NCBI GenBank assembly: GCA_947475465.1
Contig: CANJLK010000030.1
Coordinates: 1-41,554, forward strand
Origin: Caulobacteraceae bacterium
Lineage (GTDB): Bacteria > Pseudomonadota > Alphaproteobacteria > Caulobacterales > Caulobacteraceae
Direction of reading: 5' to 3'
DNA length: 41,554 nt
Shown here: positions 39,787-41,554 of the stretch, one piece after another
Position numbering within the stretch: the first letter of the stretch is position 1
How the letters are laid out: each line of letters starts with the position of its first letter
Made by a program: the position numbers and the translations under genes
Notes under the pieces: model-generated
Seen by the model: the letters and a program-made list of their open reading frames with translations, nothing else
What the model was told of the DNA's origin: nothing
Database searches by the model: none

Positions 39787-39977
39787 CCCTGGACACTCGC
39801 CTGGCTAAGCTCGAGGTCGTCTCGGCGGTGGTGGATCGCTCGCTTGTCTGGGTCGACCGCGGTCCCTCCGGCGAAAGCCTACGGCAGGCCATAGAGCGCA
39901 AGTTCGGCGACGCCGTTCCTGAGGGCCTGGTGGTCATCGTGGTCGAGCATAACGGCCGCGAGCGCCTAGAGCCCTAG
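39783..39977 (+). CDS. 64-residue mobile-element protein of unknown function
   Basis: The GTG at 39783 overlaps the upstream stop as GTGA, so it is translationally coupled. The product (MTLDTRLAKLEVV at the start) has a short N-terminal helix followed by strand-like VDRSLVWVDRG and LVVIVVEHNGRE. No family was recognised. Because it is coupled, it probably works with the 139-residue protein. Confidence 0.6.
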   Translation: MTLDTRLAKLEVVSAVVDRSLVWVDRGPSGESLRQAIERKFGDAVPEGLVVIVVEHNGRERLEP

Positions 39978-40311
39978 GTCCTGGTTTGCGATCTCGCCCC
40001 TGCAGCTCGGCAGTGGTCGAACCTCAGTTGGCCCCGCGGCCCCTCTTTTTCGAGCGCCCTCATGACGCCACCTTCCTGCCCTCGGAATTTTTTGAAAATT
40101 GAGCGGCCGGGCAAAATTGATAAGGCCCTCCAAGAGCGCCGCGACCGTTTTCAGCGACCAGCTGGAGGCTTACTGGCAAGGGCCCATCTGCGCATGTCAC
40201 CTTGGATTGCTGACCCAAGAAAGATTGGGATGCGCCCCTGGGAACAGGTGGCTCAGATGCTTCCCCTATTCCCGAGAGACTGGCAGGACCGTGCGGCTTT
40301 CGGAAACGCTC
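39978..40311. other. 334-bp stretch without a secure gene, possible element right end
   Basis: A short frame from GTG 40013 to TGA at 40097-40099 encodes 28 residues (VVEPQLAPRPLFFERPHDAT then FLPSEFFEN) with GC-biased third positions for most of its length. It looks like the start of a protein cut off by a stop or frameshift in an AT-rich patch. No tRNA, terminator or clear att repeat was found. The element boundary may lie here. Confidence 0.4.
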
Positions 40312-41028
40312 TTACCGACGTTGCCTCGGTAACTCCAATTCGTTCGTCGGGACCCAGTACGAAGCTCCAGACTTGCCTTGCCCAACCCAGGTTGAGGTTC
40401 GTCCCTTTTCAAAATTCATCACCGTGACCTTCTGCCGGTGTGGACCCCTGGCGCACATTGCGACCGCCTGATCGAAAGTTGTCACGCCAGCTTTTGACCG
40501 AAGCTCGTTGAGCATTTGCCGCGTCTGCTCCTGATAGGCGGGCTCGCCCGTTTCGGGATCAATGTTCGGCATTGAGCCCGTCAGCTCCTTCTGCATCGCG
40601 ACAAGACCAAGGACAAAATTGGTGTAGTCGGAAAGCGCCTCCGAGCGGCAGGCGAAGAATGCGCCGTCCTTTGCCGGAGCCGTAACGACGATGGTACCGG
40701 CCGGACACTCGGCAATGTCGCATCGACTTGCCAACTCTGGCGGGATCTCAATCGCGGGACGCGAGAGCGCGGCTTGATTGGCCGGCGCAGGAGGCGTTTG
40801 GACCTCCGACGTGCCGGACTGTTTCGCGTTGCTGGCATCGTCGCCCGCGCAGGTACTGAGCCCGGCAACCAAGATCACCAATACAAGAACCGCCAACACC
40901 ACTGCGCAGCCGACGCCGGCCCGTTGATGTGGCGTCTTCGCCGGCTTCGTCTCACCCTTGAGGGCATCGAGGCGGGCTTGAAGTTCCGCAATTTCGCGTT
41001 GGCGGCGGTCCGCCTCATCAGCATCCAC
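40312..41028 (-). CDS. Single-pass membrane protein with N-terminal coiled coil
   Basis: The 238-residue product has a short heptad helix (EADRRQREIAELQARLDALKG, about residues 5-25), a basic linker, and one membrane helix (AGVGCAVVLAVLVLVILVAGL, about residues 38-58). A linker follows, and then a domain of about 145 residues with paired cysteines (RCDIAECPAG and FFACRSEA) likely facing the periplasm. The GTG at 41028 is chosen, and a TTG at 41052 is an alternative. It overlaps the end of the PEP-CTERM gene by 11 bases. No family was recognised. Similar coiled-coil plus membrane proteins often sit at the edge of mobile regions. Confidence 0.65.
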   Translation of the reverse strand: MDADEADRRQREIAELQARLDALKGETKPAKTPHQRAGVGCAVVLAVLVLVILVAGLSTCAGDDASNAKQSGTSEVQTPPAPANQAALSRPAIEIPPELASRCDIAECPAGTIVVTAPAKDGAFFACRSEALSDYTNFVLGLVAMQKELTGSMPNIDPETGEPAYQEQTRQMLNELRSKAGVTTFDQAVAMCARGPHRQKVTVMNFEKGRTSTWVGQGKSGASYWVPTNELELPRQRR

Positions 41029-41554
41029 GCGACGACATCCCCCCGATCCCAAAAGGGAGCCTAGAAGCCTTTCCAGCGGTATGGAGCCCGTTGGCTAGTT
41101 CTGGTTTGCCGCTGACCACGCTCCAAGCGCGGCAACGCACCGCGCGGCTAGCCATCATGCGGTGGCGGCTCGCCTTCATTCGACGGCGACGCAAAGCTGC
41201 GCCGGCCAGGCCGAAGCCGCTGAGCATCAAAGCCCACGACGCCGGCTCAGGCACTGTTGCGGAGTTGAGCGGGGTCAGCAGGAATGCGCGTCCAGTGCCC
41301 GCTGCATTGTAACCGTATCCAGTAATCTGGCCGAGATCGTTGATCCCCTGACCCCACACCAATGTCCACCCAGACAGCGGATCGATCAGGTCGTTCAGGT
41401 CGGTCATCACCCCGGACGAGTAGAGGAAGGCATGTTGGGCGGCGTTGCCGACCGTGAAGGCATAGCCTGTCACCTGACCGCTGGCATTGATGCCGTTACC
41501 GAAACTGTGGATCCCACCGAGCGTACCCAGATCCGTCATCACACCGCCGGTGTC
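41018..41554 (-). CDS. HAF-repeat PEP-CTERM exported protein, 3' part (5' end outside window)
   Basis: The visible part has two HAF-type repeats: GVMTDLGTLGGIHSFGNGINASGQVTGYAF with HAFLYSSG, then VMTDLNDLIDPLSGW with GINDLGQITGYGYN and GRAFLLTP. A PEP-CTERM sorting signal follows (VPEPASWALMLSGFGLAGAALRRRR), recognised by exosortase systems for surface export. Normally the protein ends a few residues after the arginines. Here the frame runs on for about 54 more residues to 41018, into the next gene. The reading frame is open to the window edge, so the start is not seen. The gene shows ordinary GC-rich codons. Confidence 0.85.
   Translation of the reverse strand, partial: DTGGVMTDLGTLGGIHSFGNGINASGQVTGYAFTVGNAAQHAFLYSSGVMTDLNDLIDPLSGWTLVWGQGINDLGQITGYGYNAAGTGRAFLLTPLNSATVPEPASWALMLSGFGLAGAALRRRRMKASRHRMMASRAVRCRAWSVVSGKPELANGLHTAGKASRLPFGIGGMSSRGC

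Larger units (their letters stand above)
36000..39977. mobile_element. Small integrative element, satellite-like (boundaries approximate)
   Basis: The order integrase, AlpA-type regulator, DUF1376-type protein, two coupled small genes, all on the plus strand, with codons less GC-biased than the flanks, is that of a small integrated element. It resembles Gram-negative phage-inducible chromosomal islands (int - alpA - replication - terS), although no capsid or portal gene is visible. A tandem GGTCATCAC pair stands at 36036-36055 and, inverted, at 39306-39325. I found no tRNA and no convincing direct-repeat att sites, so both ends are estimates. A decayed prophage or another small integrative element is the alternative. 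Confidence 0.6.

Noticed and set aside
40062..40427. 121-codon plus-strand frame at the end of the element
   Set aside because: Its second half overlaps the minus-strand membrane protein gene, and the sequence has no protein-like pattern.

Overview
The window is a GC-rich alphaproteobacterial chromosome segment, most likely from the Caulobacteraceae (Phenylobacterium or Caulobacter). This is inferred from an unfused cytochrome b / cytochrome c1 pair, the rplY-pth...ychF group, many TGATG/ATGA gene overlaps, and GC-rich dispersed repeats of a type common in that family. No database search was possible. Gene names rest on recognised protein motifs.

Layout. 1-1781: end of the cytochrome bc1 operon and its terminator. 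1789-10320: a mostly minus-strand block with a pepsin-like periplasmic protein, tandem dienelactone hydrolases, ychF, a TPR membrane protein, pth, rplY, a lipoprotein and prs. 10320-12992: pgeF-midA-lgt with overlapping genes. 13083-14854: ubiK, a YbjN protein and proC on the plus strand. 15102-20209: a large TonB-dependent receptor facing a MarR - response regulator - histidine kinase operon whose genes overlap by one base. 20494-25812: ilvE, a small-protein/SDR/folB operon, an aldehyde dehydrogenase and an alpha/beta hydrolase. 25813-28698: a less GC-rich, probably transferred locus with an adenylation-carrier-acyltransferase gene that has lost an internal piece and its frame, preceded by an AT-rich dyad and a hairpin that covers the ribosome binding site. 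28809-35939: nhaA, three tandem carboxymuconolactone-decarboxylase paralogues, selO, gluQRS, a TetR regulator with a 42-bp dyad, a 34-residue membrane peptide gene and an HNH protein.

35940 to about 40000 looks like a small integrated element: tyrosine integrase, AlpA-type excisionase/regulator, a DUF1376-type protein, and two coupled small genes, the first with a terminase-small-subunit-like N-terminus. Its order resembles Gram-negative phage-inducible chromosomal islands. A 9-bp sequence, GGTCATCAC, occurs as an 11-bp-spaced tandem pair at each end of this block in opposite orientation. These are the best candidates for recombinase arm sites or operators of an undescribed satellite. The window closes with a membrane-anchored coiled-coil protein and the 3' part of a HAF-repeat PEP-CTERM protein whose C-terminus runs unusually far past the sorting signal.

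Several small or non-coding items are easy to miss: a 26-residue membrane peptide heading the SDR-folB operon, a promoter shared by two of the three decarboxylase paralogues, two copies of a roughly 118-bp dispersed repeat, and a 29-bp-arm inverted repeat upstream of ychF.
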